Below are positions 44,956 to 56,492 of a DNA stretch of 64,000 nt, piece after piece. Below the pieces are notes generated by a model. That model did not search any database and was not told the origin of the DNA. It was given only the letters and a program-made list of their open reading frames with translations. The number at the start of each line of letters is the position of its first letter. Position 1 is the stretch's first letter. The stretch is taken from contig JASEVX010000001.1 in assembly GCA_031761405.1 (NCBI GenBank), forward strand, positions 20,239,584 to 20,303,583, written 5' to 3'. The DNA comes from Serripes groenlandicus. Its lineage: Eukaryota > Mollusca > Bivalvia > Cardiida > Cardiidae. A program made the position numbers and the translations under genes.

Positions 44956-45405
44956 AGTTACAGATGCAAGTTGTTTTCCTCGTTCGTTTTCAAAGTAGAC
45001 GACTCTTTAAACATATGAGTCACGTCCAGCGATTTATAGGGTCTTCGGGCATCTGCGTACAGTGTAGACGCAGGCGAATCTGTACATCCTCACAGTCTTC
45101 CTAGAGCCTTCTCTGTCTGTCCCTATGTAATGTATTGCTAAATGTTTCTTTTGACAAAAATCTAGAAGTGTAGCCCCATTAGTTACAAATGCAAGTTGTT
45201 TTCCTCTTTCGTTTTCAAAGTATAGGGTTCTTCAAACATATGAGCTATATCCAGCGATTTTGGGTCTTCATGCACCTGCGTACAGTGTAGACACAGGCGA
45301 GTCTATGCATCTCCACAGTCTTTCTAAAGCCTTCTCTGTCCGGCTATATGTAATGTATTGCTAGATGTTTCTTTTGACAAAAATCTAGAAGTGTAGCCCC
45401 ATTAG
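44956..45405 (+). repeat. Direct duplication, 225-bp period
   Basis: AGTTACAGATGCAAGTTGTT through TAGAAGTGTAGCCCCATT is repeated at 45181. A third, inverted relative is at 39665-39828, so the unit belongs to a dispersed family. Confidence 0.88.
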
Positions 45406-45567
45406 TTTCATGACAGTTTGCCGTTATGTAACCCCGTTACGGAGAGTTAATAAGACCTTTAATCGCATGACGCAACAAGTAAATGTTAGAAGCGTGATAT
45501 CTGCACTAAGCGGGGTGATAAGCATGGAAATGTGTGCACCTATGTCTTAATCATATTTATATATTGA

Positions 45568-45799
45568 TTAATCCTTTCCCACATACACCAAAACACACGA
45601 CGTTGATAACATATTGGCAAAGATATATATGAAATATCTCTATAGTTGAAAGTCTAAAAATCAGATAGAGTTAAAAGCATCGTGGCACAAGGGTGAAACT
45701 GCTCATAATGGGGAATTTCTCCCGTTGTCATAATGTTTTCTAAAGTTGTCTGCTGCAGAGGCGTCAACTACATCTGTATGAGGTAAACCCGAGAGTTAA
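45568..45799. mobile_element. T1 foldback element
   Basis: TTAATCCTTTCCCACATACA left, GTTGTCTGCTGCAGAGG and GAGAGTTAA right; centre AACTGCTCATAATGGGGAAT is worn. Confidence 0.72.
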
Positions 45800-45949
45800 A
45801 ATTAGCATGCATAATAAAGAAGGTCAGTAGACTTTATATATATATGTACATTCAATTTTATCTAAATCATTGAAGGTCCTTTATAAATAAGTGGTGTGCT
45901 GCGAAAACCAACCTTAACGTGATGATTACACGTGTGGTAAAAAAAATGA

Positions 45950-46200
45950 CAGTGCTTCCCCATGTGAGAGGCTTCGGGTGCGGGAGGTCGCGGGTTCGAT
46001 ACCCTGCGGGGTCATACCAAATACTTCCGAAAAGGTAGAAATGGCTGCGTAAATGGTTGTGGGGTTAACATTACGACTGACTGACTGACTGATGTCAGGA
46101 TAAACGGACCATTAGTAAAGGTAAGTATCCAGTATACGACGAGATATAATTGAAAACATGTTGAAAACGGCGTCAAACACCAAACGATACATCAATCAAC
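45950..46200 (+). mobile_element. SINE-A copy, A box lost
   Basis: GGGTGCGGGAGGTCGCGGGT, GGGTCATACCAAATACTT, ACGACTGACTGACTGACTGA and GTTGAAAACGGCGTCAAACA. The first tRNA half is disrupted. Confidence 0.78.
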
Positions 46201-46390
46201 CATATTAAAGGATCCAATTAGAAACTGTTTTACAGAAGTTTCTCTAAACTTCTGTGTCAAGTATGCTAACAGTATAGGACCAGGCCTGACTGCGCGTATG
46301 CGCTGTCTGATCTGGATCTACACTGGTCACAAATACCTAACGGATGGTTCTAGAACGAGCGCAGCTTGTGTCTTCATTTAACCCGTTCAT

Positions 46391-46609
46391 TTAACCCTTT
46401 CAAACATACATCATCTTTCTGACGCCTCTGCAACAGACGACCTTTGAAAACACTGTGACAAAGGGAGAAATTGCTCAACACGAGAAATTTATCCTTTTGT
46501 CACAATGTTTTCAGTAATTGTAGCTTCAGTTATAGAGAAAGTCCATATTTTTACTTAGATGTTTTCAAAGTCGTCTGCTGCAGGTTTGTGGTATGTGGTT
46601 AAGGGTTAG
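46391..46609. mobile_element. T1 foldback element
   Basis: TTAACCCTTTCAAACATACA left, CTCTGCAACAGACGACC and GTCGTCTGCTGCAGGTTTG arms, GTGGTTAAGGGTTA right. Confidence 0.78.
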
Positions 46610-47100
46610 ATTACGGAGACGGCGATAAGCCAGTGCAAATACGCACTATGATCTGAGTCCGTATACCATTAAAATCAGCAATTACGACGTACAATGATGA
46701 ATTTGTGCAATGCAATTTGTCATACTAGTTTATTACATACATGTACGTAATAGCCTAGAATGTAGGTTACGCCTATCTTTAGCTACATGTACGCTCGTAT
46801 CTAGTTAACTGACCTAATTAGTTACGTCATTCCTGGCTAGATAATTAGTGACCATGTTACGTCACTTAGGTAGGCCGCATACCACCTGCTTTGATGGTCA
46901 ATTGGTCAGTATATACATATAATATGGCCGCTGGGCTCTAAAATGTGTTGCTTTTATACGATTTGAAATGTTTCATATTATTATTATGTCAATGTGAATT
47001 TCATTTGAAAATTAATAAGGAAGCGGCGATTATTTGAAAGGTGTTAAAAATCGAACCTGTAAAAATGAAATGTACAAATTACAAATTAGGAAATTGAGAA
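46610..47100. other. Spacer with no recognised feature
   Basis: Short TACGTCA and GTAATAG motifs repeat loosely near 46740-46860; nothing assigned. Confidence 0.35.
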
Positions 47101-47103
47101 ACT

Positions 47104-47352
47104 GGGGAAAACCAACATTGTCGACATTGCGTAAAGTATCGACCCGGATCAGCCTAAGCATGCCGCGCAGGCTAACCCGGACAGACAGTTTTCTTCTCCT
47201 GTTGATTTTCTGTTTCAGGAATCATTACCCTATACCTCTATCCCCCTGATACGGAATGTTTCGGTCCGGATCAGTCTGCGCGGACTGCGCAGGCTGATCT
47301 TGGTCGATATAATATGCTGAGACCATACTGTTGGTTTTCCAGCGGGACGGCT
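47104..47352. mobile_element. C1 element, left end shortened
   Basis: GGGAAAACCAACATTGTCG left and GGTTTTCCAGCGGGACGGCT right, with the 18-bp CTGCGCGGACTGCGCAGG centre. Confidence 0.8.
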
Positions 47353-47380
47353 TAATTAGTTTACATGTAGGTGATCGGTT

Positions 47381-47545
47381 TACCCTTTCCAACATTCAAC
47401 AGATCTGCAGATGACTCTATATATACTAGTAACTTAAATGTTAAATAGAGTTGAAAACATAGTGACAAAAGAAATTTTTGCTCACAATAAGCAGAAATTC
47501 TCATTTTTCCACAATGTTTTCAAAGGTCGCCCTGCTGCAGATATA
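47381..47545. mobile_element. T1 element, worn
   Basis: TTTACCCTTTCCAACATTCA, GTTGAAAACATAGTGACAAA and AGGTCGCCCTGCTGCAGAT. Confidence 0.6.
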
Positions 47546-47686
47546 TCAAAAGTGAACTTCATTTATCTACAGATACATAGTTGAACATTAGTGTTAGACA
47601 AGAAGTACTTGCTCGTGATCAGCAACTTACTGTATACCCAAGATGCTTTCCAAGAATGAAAATCTCTTCTAATTTCAAACAATTAA

Positions 47687-47860
47687 AACCCTTTCCCTAA
47701 TATAGACGCTTTCTGACGTCGCTGCTGCAGACGGCTTTTTTAAAACATAGTGGCAAAAGAAGAAATTGCTCAAAACGAGCAATTTCTCCTTTTGTCACAA
47801 TGTTTTCCACTTTTAGTCATGTTATCCATTCAATTATAGAGATGTTCTATTTAAATGAGT
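47687..47860. mobile_element. T1 element, right third missing
   Basis: AACCCTTTCCCTAATATAGA left and ATTGCTCAAAACGAGCAAT centre intact; stops after TTATAGAGATGTTC. Confidence 0.78.
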
Positions 47861-47944
47861 TAACTTAATACTACGTTAACATCTGAATGTAAAATGTAGA
47901 AACCTATACATCATATTGGATGCATATCTTTATTACAGTTTATC

Positions 47945-48100
47945 GCCGTTTTCAACATGATTTCAATTAAATCACGGCGACAGTTCACGTATTCATGCTC
48001 CCTGGGTAAACAAACCAGTACTAGGCTAGGAAATGTGCCTTGCCCAAGGGCATTCCAGCTTGGCCACAGCGACGCGACTGGGGATCGAACCCGGGATCGG
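47945..48100 (-). mobile_element. SINE-K copy
   Basis: Minus strand: GATCCCGGGTTCGATCCCC B box, GCCCTTGGGCAAGGCACATT, CTAGCCTAGTACTGG and GTTGAAAACGGCGATAAAC. Confidence 0.72.
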
Positions 48101-48179
48101 ATGCATAGATTTGATACAAGATGGAAACACAGTTTGAATAACAGCGGGATTTTTTTGTTCTCACAAAGTTATTGAGATA

Positions 48180-48297
48180 GCTTAATTGTTAAATAAAATT
48201 GAAAACATTGCGGCCAAAGGCGAAATTGCTCATCATGAGCAATAACACATTTGGCCACAATGTTTTCAAAAGTCGTCTGCTGCTATTGCGTCAAAAT
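48180..48297. mobile_element. T1 middle and right arm
   Basis: ACATTGCGGCCAAAGGCGAA, GCTCATCATGAGC hairpin and GTCGTCTGCTGCTATTGCGT. The right arm matches the variant at 8637 and 49023. Confidence 0.7.
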
Positions 48298-48309
48298 GGT
48301 TCAGGGATA

Positions 48310-49020
48310 TACCAGTCAGTCTCCCACATTATGGGTGAAATTTTTCTCAAATCTGCAGTCATTATGTCGATACATTACGCAGATGCCATAACCCCCCTCC
48401 TTATCCGGAATAAGAATTTATTTGGTGTATTATAACCTATAAGTACCTTCGGATCAACAACTTCTGCAGGGCATGTATTTGTTCACCTATGTTATGTAAA
48501 AACATAACATGTTCAGTTGTTTTGAGGCAGCTGTGACTGTATAAAGCCATTATTTTTCATTAACGTAGTTTACTGTTAAATAATCTCCAGACACGGGACA
48601 TTCATTATTGTTCTTTTATAGCACAGTGTAAATATTCTTTTGTTTATAAAATGAATCATGTTAATTTTAAAAGTATTATAAAAATTATTTCATAGAAGGT
48701 AAAACAAATAATCCACCATTTTTTGTTCTTAGTAACAAAATAATGTAGATACAGATTTTTTATTTTTTGCTTTTATATTTTTATTGGAAATTCAATATAG
48801 TTTTCATTATTATGCAGCGTTTTTTTTATATTTTGATATAGCATGCATTGTGATTAATGCATCAATGAATGTGTAAACTATGCAAAAACCTCTGTAAAAT
48901 ACCGCCAGTCAAATACGTAAAGTTTTTGCGATAGAACCCTATTATTGGTTTTCTCGCGAGACGACTCAGTTAACTTTGACTTCATGTATATTGTCGTAAA
49001 CTATATACGTGGGAAAGGGA
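48310..49020. other. AT-rich spacer with C1 fragments
   Basis: GTCGATACATTACGCAGATG at 48367 and GGTTTTCTCGCGAGACGACT at 48950 are C1 pieces; the rest is unassigned. Confidence 0.45.
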
Positions 49021-49022
49021 TG

Positions 49023-49254
49023 TTAACACATTCCCACTTACAACAAATCTGCAGAACAGACGTCTTTGAAAACATAGTAACAAAAACCTAAAAAAATCTC
49101 CATAAAATATAGCTTAATTGTTAAATATAGTTTAAAACATTGTGGCCAAAGGAGAAATTGCTCATCATGAGCAATAACACCTTTGGCCACAATGTTTTCA
49201 AAAGTCGTCTGTTGCTATTGCGTCAAAATGCCTCTGCAGGTGGGAAAGGGTTAA
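49023..49254. mobile_element. T1 foldback element, 232 bp
   Basis: TTAACACATTCCCACTTACA left, TTGCTCATCATGAGCAA centre, GTGGGAAAGGGTTAA right. Confidence 0.85.
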
Positions 49255-49860
49255 GGGATATACCAGTTATAATTATTTCCAAAGTTGTTATCTCTCGAGC
49301 CGGGACATAATTATGAACAGCATAACATGTACTTACTATACATGTCAAGTTTACTTGAGTGATGCTCTCTGCGAAAACGCCACCTTTACGGCATATACGG
49401 CCAATGTACGACCCAGGCCAGCCTGCACCTTTGCCCAGTCTTATCTGGCCACACACTGTTCGCAAATGAGTGTTTGTAGATTAAAGGTAATTTCTGAAGA
49501 TGCGCTGGTTACTTGAGAACAATGTCGAAGCACATCTATTGCAGTTTCTAGCTACATATTTGTTTTTCTTTTTGTGGTTTTGTTTTTATTTGTATGGTAC
49601 TTTTGAAATCTCTGTAGCAGAATACGATTGAAATAATTGTGGAAAAATAAATACAACGTAAAAAGTTTCTCCTTTTTCCCCACAATATCTTCAGCTCTGT
49701 CCCAAAAGTGTTCATTCTAATAATTCAAACGATAATTTTGAAAAAAAAAGCCAATATTTAATAGCATCGACATATTCTGATAATTAAGAGTTTGAAATTA
49801 CAAATAATATATTCAATTCTAACCGGAAAGTTTCGATACCAATTGACTTATCCAAATATC
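49255..49860. other. Spacer with no recognised feature
   Basis: Nothing supported. Confidence 0.4.
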
Positions 49861-49861
49861 G

Positions 49862-50060
49862 TTAATCCTTTCCAACATTTAGACGCATTTCTATACATCT
49901 GCAACAAAAGAAAAAATGGTGGAAAATGTAAAATTCCACTTCTTGCCAAATTGTTTTCAATTCTATTCAATAATTATGCTTTAATTCGTGGACATATTCA
50001 AAATGTTTGCCTTGGTGATTTTTTCAAAGTAGTCTTTTGCACAGTTATTGTATGTCGGAG
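49862..50060. mobile_element. T1 element, worn
   Basis: TTAATCCTTTCCAACATTTA, CCACTTCTTGCCAAATTGTT and TTTCAAAGTAGTC. Confidence 0.5.
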
Positions 50061-50063
50061 AGC

Positions 50064-50262
50064 AGAGCTCTAGATAAGGAGCGTTTTGTTTGTTCTAAAA
50101 TCCGTATTTTATTCGCTAACCCTATGTTGTGGGTTACTCAAAAGAATCGTCTCAATGAGACGATTCTTTTGAGTACCAACAACAAAGGGTTTGGTTGGAT
50201 AATAAGTGAGATATTGAGGGGAAAAGAGCTATAAACCCCTCCTTATCTAGACCTCTGGGAAA
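50064..50262. mobile_element. I element, near full length
   Basis: GAGCTCTAGATAAGGAGCGT left and CCTCCTTATCTAGACCTCT right. Centre CTCAAAAGAATCGTCTCAA with its complement. Confidence 0.85.
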
Positions 50263-50264
50263 GG

Positions 50265-51060
50265 GAAATGGTGAAAATTTGAAAATAAAAAGACTTAAAC
50301 CTTATTGTATCATACATGCTGTAACATGTTTCCTCTGACCATACTTAAATAAAGAAATTAAACTTGAGTTATGTATATTCTTCTAAACGATTTCAAGTAA
50401 AGCCTCTGTTCAAATAGAAACAAAATACTCTCCCCACACTCATTACCCGAGTTCAAACATTGAACTTTGTCACCGTTTTCACTGAGTTATTTAAAACTAT
50501 GTAACATCAAATTCGCGATTACACAAGACGGCTTGGGTTTGGCAGGCAAAAATACTCCCTATTAATCCATGTTTCGTGATCAAACGAATAGGTATGCACC
50601 GTCGCTTAAAATGAATTTCACGTTTTAAATTTATATTTTAACATATCAATGAACTACAACGACTCGGGTGAGATAGTGTAGATGCACAGTTTCGTCAGAA
50701 TCTTCTCAGAAATGATACATTTGAAGTTTTGTTCGATTCCCTTTCTCTCCTAACGCAGTCGGTTTTCCATTTAGCACTCGGGTTAAAATTCGCCAGTGGT
50801 CGAATAGGCTCATTGTTAAGCGAACGTTACATTACATAATGGTTTCAATTCGACCAAATTTATTAACATAAGCCGTGGTCAAGAGTTCAGCCGGACTGTT
50901 ATGTAAGATTTTGTAAAGGCTTAATCGAAGAGTTTGTGTAATATTTGCGTAAGAATACAAAATACGCCGGTCACGACCCGCTGTCCTACTGCCAAGTTGT
51001 TCTTGCTTTGGGGACGCAATAGAAAGTAACAGGTTTCAATCCAGCGATACATAACTCATT
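50265..51060. other. Spacer with no recognised feature
   Basis: No coding, RNA or repeat feature supported. Confidence 0.4.
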
Positions 51061-51323
51061 TGAGCCGGCCCGCCAGAAAACCCCCATTGTGGACTCTGCG
51101 TAAATTATCGACCCGGATCAGCCAAAGCATGCCGAGCAGGCTTACTTGGATAGACACTTTTCACCTCCTGTGGATTTTCTGTTTCAGGAATCATTACTCT
51201 ATACCTCTATTCCCCTGAAACGGAATGTGTTGGCTCGGATCAGTCTGTGCGGACTGCGCAGGCTGATCTGGGTCGATACATTACGCAGATGCCATGATGT
51301 TGGTTCTCTCGCGGGACGGCTCA
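51061..51323. mobile_element. C1 element, full length
   Basis: TGAGCCGGCCCGCCAGAAAA left and TCTCTCGCGGGACGGCTCA right, with all interior C1 blocks. Confidence 0.87.
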
Positions 51324-51534
51324 GTTAACTTCAACTTCATGTATATTGTCGTAAACTAAGATAAAGCATTGATTTAATAGTAGCATTTGATCATCAGAGA
51401 TGAACATCTATGTTCGTCCATGTTTTATGTTAAGATATGCGAAGGCAACAAAAAGGCGACCAATTGGATAATTAGGATTAATGCAATATGGGATTATCGT
51501 ATTAACTCGCCTAAAAGCCGAAAGATCAAACTAC

Positions 51535-51603
51535 TATATCCTTTCCCACATACAACTTATTTGCAGCAGATGACAGTGAAACACTCGAGGGGAAAAAATA
51601 TTG
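51535..51603. mobile_element. T1 left-end fragment
   Basis: TATCCTTTCCCACATACAAC and TTGCAGCAGATGACAG, then a junction with the next T1. Confidence 0.55.
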
Positions 51604-51802
51604 ACGCCTCTGCAGCAGACGGCTTTTTGAAAACATAGTAACAAAAGAAGAAATTGCACAAAACGTGCAATTTCTCCTTTTGTCACAATGTTTTCCACTT
51701 ATAGTCATAGGTTATCCAATCAATTATAGAGATATTCCATTATTTGACAAAATATGTTCAAAGTCGTCTGTTGCAGAATTGTCGTATGAGGGAAAGGGTT
51801 AA
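51604..51802. mobile_element. T1 foldback element, left terminus missing
   Basis: CGCCTCTGCAGCAGACGGC left arm; centre ATTGCACAAAACGTGCAAT (the GCAC/GTGC stem form); GTATGAGGGAAAGGGTTAA right. Confidence 0.82.
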
Positions 51803-51850
51803 AGAGATATTGCTCGTTATGAGGCAATTACTCCTTTTTACCACAAGTTG

Positions 51851-51972
51851 TCATCTTTTAAATTTGGAATATCTGAAGTCATTGCTGCAGACGACTGTTA
51901 AAATAAGATTGTCAATTTTGTTTAATAGTCGTCTGCTGAAATGACTTCAGATATTCCAAATTTAAAAGATTC
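51851..51972. repeat. Inverted repeat with ~45-bp arms
   Basis: ATCTTTTAAATTTGGAATAT, CTGAAGTCATTGCTGCAGAC is mirrored by GTCTGCTGAAATGACTTCAG, ATATTCCAAATTTAAAAGAT around a short AT-rich spacer. Arms differ by two or three bases. Confidence 0.85.
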
Positions 51973-51974
51973 TA

Positions 51975-52336
51975 ATTGGAAACGCTGAAACATTGAAATT
52001 AGTATTCGACTTGACGATCGAATGGTTTGATGAACACGCTTAAATTGGTCCAATACAATCAAAGAAAAAGATTCAATTATCATTCCTAAATTTTTTATTC
52101 ATTCATTTGTATACAAAATATAACAAGCAAAAAAGAAAACATTTAAATGTAGGCATATACTGGATTTTGAACTTTATACTTCTTTGTTCATGCAATGTGT
52201 TGTGTGAAAAGTGAAGAAGAACATCATCTGACTGTATTAGTGCAGACAGAACCATGTCGTCAACACAGCGCAGATTTCCAACCTTGGGACAGATCAAGAT
52301 GGCTGAAATGTGATGAGGTAATGCTACACCACCTGC
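51975..52336. other. Spacer with no recognised feature
   Basis: Nothing supported. Confidence 0.4.
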
Positions 52337-52806
52337 TTAACCCTGCCCACATACAACACATTTGCCGTTCCACGAGAAAACTAAAAGTATGGTATCTGCC
52401 TAATGTATTGACCCAGATCAGCCTGCACAGTCCGCGCAGGCTAATCCGGGCCGACACATTCCGTCTCAGGAGGATAGAGGTACAGAGTAATAATTCCTAA
52501 ATGGGAAAATCAACAGGAAAAGTGTCTGTCCGAGTTAGCTTGTGCGGCATGCTTAGGCTGATCCGGGTCGATACTTTACTCAGATTCCACAATGTTGATT
52601 TTTTTCCAGGGCAAATTTGAAATGATTTATTTCAAAAAGTATGGAAAATCTCTATAAATGAAAACGTAAATGATTGAATAAAAGTTAAAAACGTTGTGAG
52701 ATAACGTTAGATTATTCTTAATGAGTAATTTATTATCTTCTCATGTTTTCAAAAGTCGACTTAATATAGATGCTTCAAATTTCGCCTGTAAGTGAGAAAG
52801 GGTTAA
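52337..52806. mobile_element. T1 element split by C1
   Basis: TTAACCCTGCCCACATACAA left and GTAAGTGAGAAAGGGTTAA right belong to a T1; a C1 lies between. Confidence 0.72.
52365..52608. mobile_element. C1 element inside T1
   Basis: GTTCCACGAGAAAACTAAAA left; CAGGCTAATCCGGGCCGACA and GCATGCTTAGGCTGATCCGG inside; ACAATGTTGATTTTTTTCC right. Confidence 0.78.
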
Positions 52807-53049
52807 CCCTTTACCTGACACAGACGACTTATATGATATGTCCACAGAGGAGGAAATTTTAACACATTGTGGGAGAGGTGAACTTTCTCCTCTAATTCAA
52901 AACAATTTAAATGAACATGTAATCTTGATAAACTTTGACAAAATAACAATTTACGAGAGAGAGAGTAAGAGTAAGTGGTTCAATGGGGAGCGAATTATGT
53001 TCGATTTAATACATATAATGAAAATAATTATTGGAGATTCAAAAACATG

Positions 53050-53715
53050 TGGGGGGAAAATGTGATAAAAATGCTAAACAAAATGATGAATCGAAACTAA
53101 TCGTATTGTATTTGAACCCCGGCAACATAGAAAATGAATTGATTTTGTAGTTTTGATATCAATTGTGTCTTTAACAAACAAACATAGCATACAAGTTCAT
53201 TATATGCATTATTAACTTAATATACTTTTCATAGATACATAAAGTGAGAAAGTAAGTTTAATAGTCTGCGATTAAATGAATTATATGTCGTAAAAGTACT
53301 TACAAATGATTTGCATATTGATTATTTCTGAGCAACATCACAGAACACACGACTTTCGGCATTCTGCGATCAGCGTCGAATCAGATCAGTGTAAACCTTT
53401 ACCCTTTCAATGCTAAATAATGAGCAGTTTTTCCTTTTTCCACAATGTTTTCAAAACTCATCTATGGTTAACACGTCAACAAATTAGAAAGGGTAAAGGC
53501 CTGCTTGTTTGATCAGAAAATAAAAATAATAAAAATAAAAAATGATCCGGTTCTACACCGGTACGTATGAAGTGACTCAACTAACGTTATTTGAACATTT
53601 AAATTTCCCTGAGGTACACATTATTTAATATTCCCTGAAAAAAAACAATTTTTGCGATGAAATATAGAAAATATATAACAGACCTGATATCAATAATTAC
53701 ACACGCATTCTTTCT
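53050..53715. other. AT-rich spacer
   Basis: A worn T1 piece near 53400-53510 (CCCTTTCAATGC, TTTTTCCACAATGTTTTC); otherwise nothing supported. Confidence 0.4.
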
Positions 53716-53719
53716 ACAG

Positions 53720-53826
53720 TTAACCCTTTCCCCACATACAAATATTTTGCAGCAGACGACTTTTAAAAATCCAAATAGAATTGTGGAAAATCATTTTTTA
53801 AATAAAAGTGTAGTTATTGAAGAGCG
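53720..53826. mobile_element. T1 left half
   Basis: TTAACCCTTTCCCCACATAC and TTGCAGCAGACGACTTTT; the right half is absent where a T2 begins. Confidence 0.6.
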
Positions 53827-54059
53827 TTAACCCATTACTTCACACGGACGACATTTGACACCTGCCATTGAACATGACTTCTGAAAACATTACAATAAAA
53901 GGTGAAATTGCTCAAAACGAGCAATTTCACCTTTTATTGCAATGTTTTCAACGCTATATCAATATAACTTTTTCAGTTGTCTATATTGTTGAAATTGTTC
54001 GACTGATGTTTGTAAAGCAGACGTCCTTTGAACAGTCTTGTGAAGTAATGGGTTTAAAA
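53827..54059. mobile_element. T2 foldback element, 233 bp
   Basis: TTAACCCATTACTTCACACG left and TTGTGAAGTAATGGGTTTAA right; centre GGTGAAATTGCTCAAAAC with CGAGCAATTTCACC. Confidence 0.87.
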
Positions 54060-54530
54060 CGTTATGAATTAAGGAGAAATTGCTCATTCTACGTTTGATT
54101 GATCGTAGCACGCGTTATATATTTATGGTAGTGATATAAGCATTTTATTTAATTTTGCAGGAAAACAAATTGACAGACATATTAATAACTATCGTTCCAG
54201 AAAATAGGATAAGTCAAATATGAGATATTTACCAGAACTGACGTACAAACACGCTTTGCCCTTTCAACACACATTAAACAATACAATGCATTTTTTCGAC
54301 TTCAATTAAAAAAAATCGTAACACATATAAATCATGTAAGCACTATTAAACCAATCATAATAAAGCAACACATTCACTGAGAAAACGTACACATATTATT
54401 AGCACTTCCGGTATAAAACCGAATCTAGTGAAATATACATAACTTTCAAATATCTAAAAATATATTAGCACTTCCGGGTTTTATTCGAAATACACGGAAA
54501 ATAATAAAATTTACATTCCAAAAAAAGGAC
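54060..54530. other. AT-rich spacer
   Basis: Nothing supported. A TATTAGCACTTCCGG phrase occurs twice (54397, 54465). Confidence 0.4.
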
Positions 54531-54531
54531 G

Positions 54532-54758
54532 TTAACCCTTTCCCTCATATAGACGCTTTCTGACGCCTCTGCAGCAGACGGCTTTTTAAAAAAAACATAG
54601 AGACAAAAGAAGAAATTGCACAAAACGTGCAATTTCTCCTTTTGCCACAATGTTTTCCACTTTTTATCATAGGTTATCCATTCAATTATGGAGATTTTCT
54701 ACGTTTTGACAAAATACGGTCAAAGTCTGCAGAATTGTCGTATGAGGGAAAGGGTTAA
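54532..54758. mobile_element. T1 foldback element, 227 bp
   Basis: TTAACCCTTTCCCTCATATA left, TATGAGGGAAAGGGTTAA right; centre ATTGCACAAAACGTGCAAT (GCAC/GTGC form). An A-run expansion lies in the left arm and a short deletion in the right. Confidence 0.87.
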
Positions 54759-54800
54759 CACAATCTTCGTCTAGCACTCAACATCAACTTGTATACATCA

Positions 54801-55024
54801 ACACTTTCCCTCATACAACAAATCTGCAGCAAACGGCTTTAAAAACATTTAGGCAAAAAATATGGAAAATATCCGTAAATGAAGATATAAATATTGACAA
54901 TAATTGGAAACATTGTGGCCAAGGGAGAAATTGTTCATTATGAGCAATTTTCTTTTGACATATTGGTTTTCAAAAGGCGTCTGATGCAGAGTTCTCAGAA
55001 AGTGTTTTGTATGTGGGAAAGGGA
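54801..55024. mobile_element. T1 element, termini worn
   Basis: CACTTTCCCTCATACAACAA left, AAATTGTTCATTATGAGCAA centre, TGTATGTGGGAAAGGG right. Confidence 0.68.
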
Positions 55025-56260
55025 AACATTAACATTAAAACGGAACCTCGTCAAGTCAGCAAATCTATCGAAGTCCACACTTTAGTGGTCTCGTATTTTA
55101 GTTGTCTTATTCTTTAAAGGTGCTGAAACTCCAGATGGGGATCAAATTTTGAAATGTTGAAACTTCAGCAAATTTTGCTTATAGTGACAACAAAGTAAGT
55201 AATGAATAGTTCAAAACTGTTTTGGCAGTAAATGTTGAAAACCAGTCAATTGAAAGACATGAAAATGCATATATGCTGTACACTAGCAATGTTTTCGATA
55301 TCCTTTTCCCCCACTTGTTCTGAAGGGTTTACCAAGAGAGGTAAACTGTCCATTCAATTATTTTGACAATTCGAAACTGGCCACTGCGTTCATTTAGGGG
55401 ATCGAGAGTTATCTCCCATGTTGAGTTGTTGTTGTAAGATAGAATAGCGGGAGACATGGAATTAAATAGTAATCGAAGAAAGTACGAAGGAATTAGTAAG
55501 TTAATTATTGACATAGACCGAACACCACTTGTCTACCATTTCCAGGAAATAGTTCGAGTTAAAAGACATATTCGAATTTTTGAGTTATCGCTATCTCGAG
55601 TCCTTTGTTTGAGTTTATAGCGAACACTTGTTAGAGTAACGTTTCTATTATGTATGTAAAAAACACTGAATCCAACCCACAAGAGAACGGTTCGATTCGT
55701 TGATGAATTGCTTGTTGTTTCTTATTTAAGAATAGGAACTATGAAGCTGTTTTCATGTTTTGACTTGACGAGGTCATTCACACAGCACATCTTTGCACCA
55801 ATGTAAGCCCCGATGAGGTATTTGCAGGTTGCTATAGCCCACCCCCCCCCCCCCCCCCTCCATTACGGAAGAGTAGCGTTGAACGGTCACGTGATCTATC
55901 TACATTGACAAACCACGTGACAGGTCATTTCGAATAAATACTACATTCAAATATAAAATGTTATAACACTTTTGATCCTAATAAAACATACTTATCAACA
56001 ACATTCATTCATTCACTGAAATAATGCATTTGATCTACTATTCAAACTTTACCCCCAACTCAGATATGCAACGCTTAGCCTAATATGCTAAATTGCACAT
56101 TGAATTAGGACGAATAGCCTGTGTAATTACCAGATCTCCCACTGTACTAGCTGTTTGGAGATCATATTTCAATCTTTGCAGAACTTTAGACAAGCAAAAC
56201 TTAATTAATCTTAATATAATGTCTTCTGTTGTGACAACCAAAATAATCATCCAACTTATT
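55025..56260. other. Spacer; poly-C run at 55842-55858
   Basis: No gene or repeat was recognised in 1.2 kb. A run of C bases lies at 55842-55858. Confidence 0.45.
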
Positions 56261-56492
56261 TTAACCCTTTCTCTCTCATATAGACACTTTCTGACGCCTC
56301 TGCAGCAGACGGCTTTTTAAAATCATAGTGACAAAAGAAGAAATTGCTCAAAACGAGCAATTTCTCCTTTTGCCACAATGTTTTCCACTTTTAGTCATAG
56401 GTTATCCATTTAATTATAGAGATTTTCTATTTTTTGACAAATTATGTTTAAAGTCGTCTGCTGCATAATTGTCATATGAGGGAAAGGGTTAA
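56261..56492. mobile_element. T1 foldback element, 232 bp
   Basis: TTAACCCTTTCTCTCTCATA left, CATATGAGGGAAAGGGTTAA right; centre ATTGCTCAAAACGAGCAAT. Confidence 0.88.
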
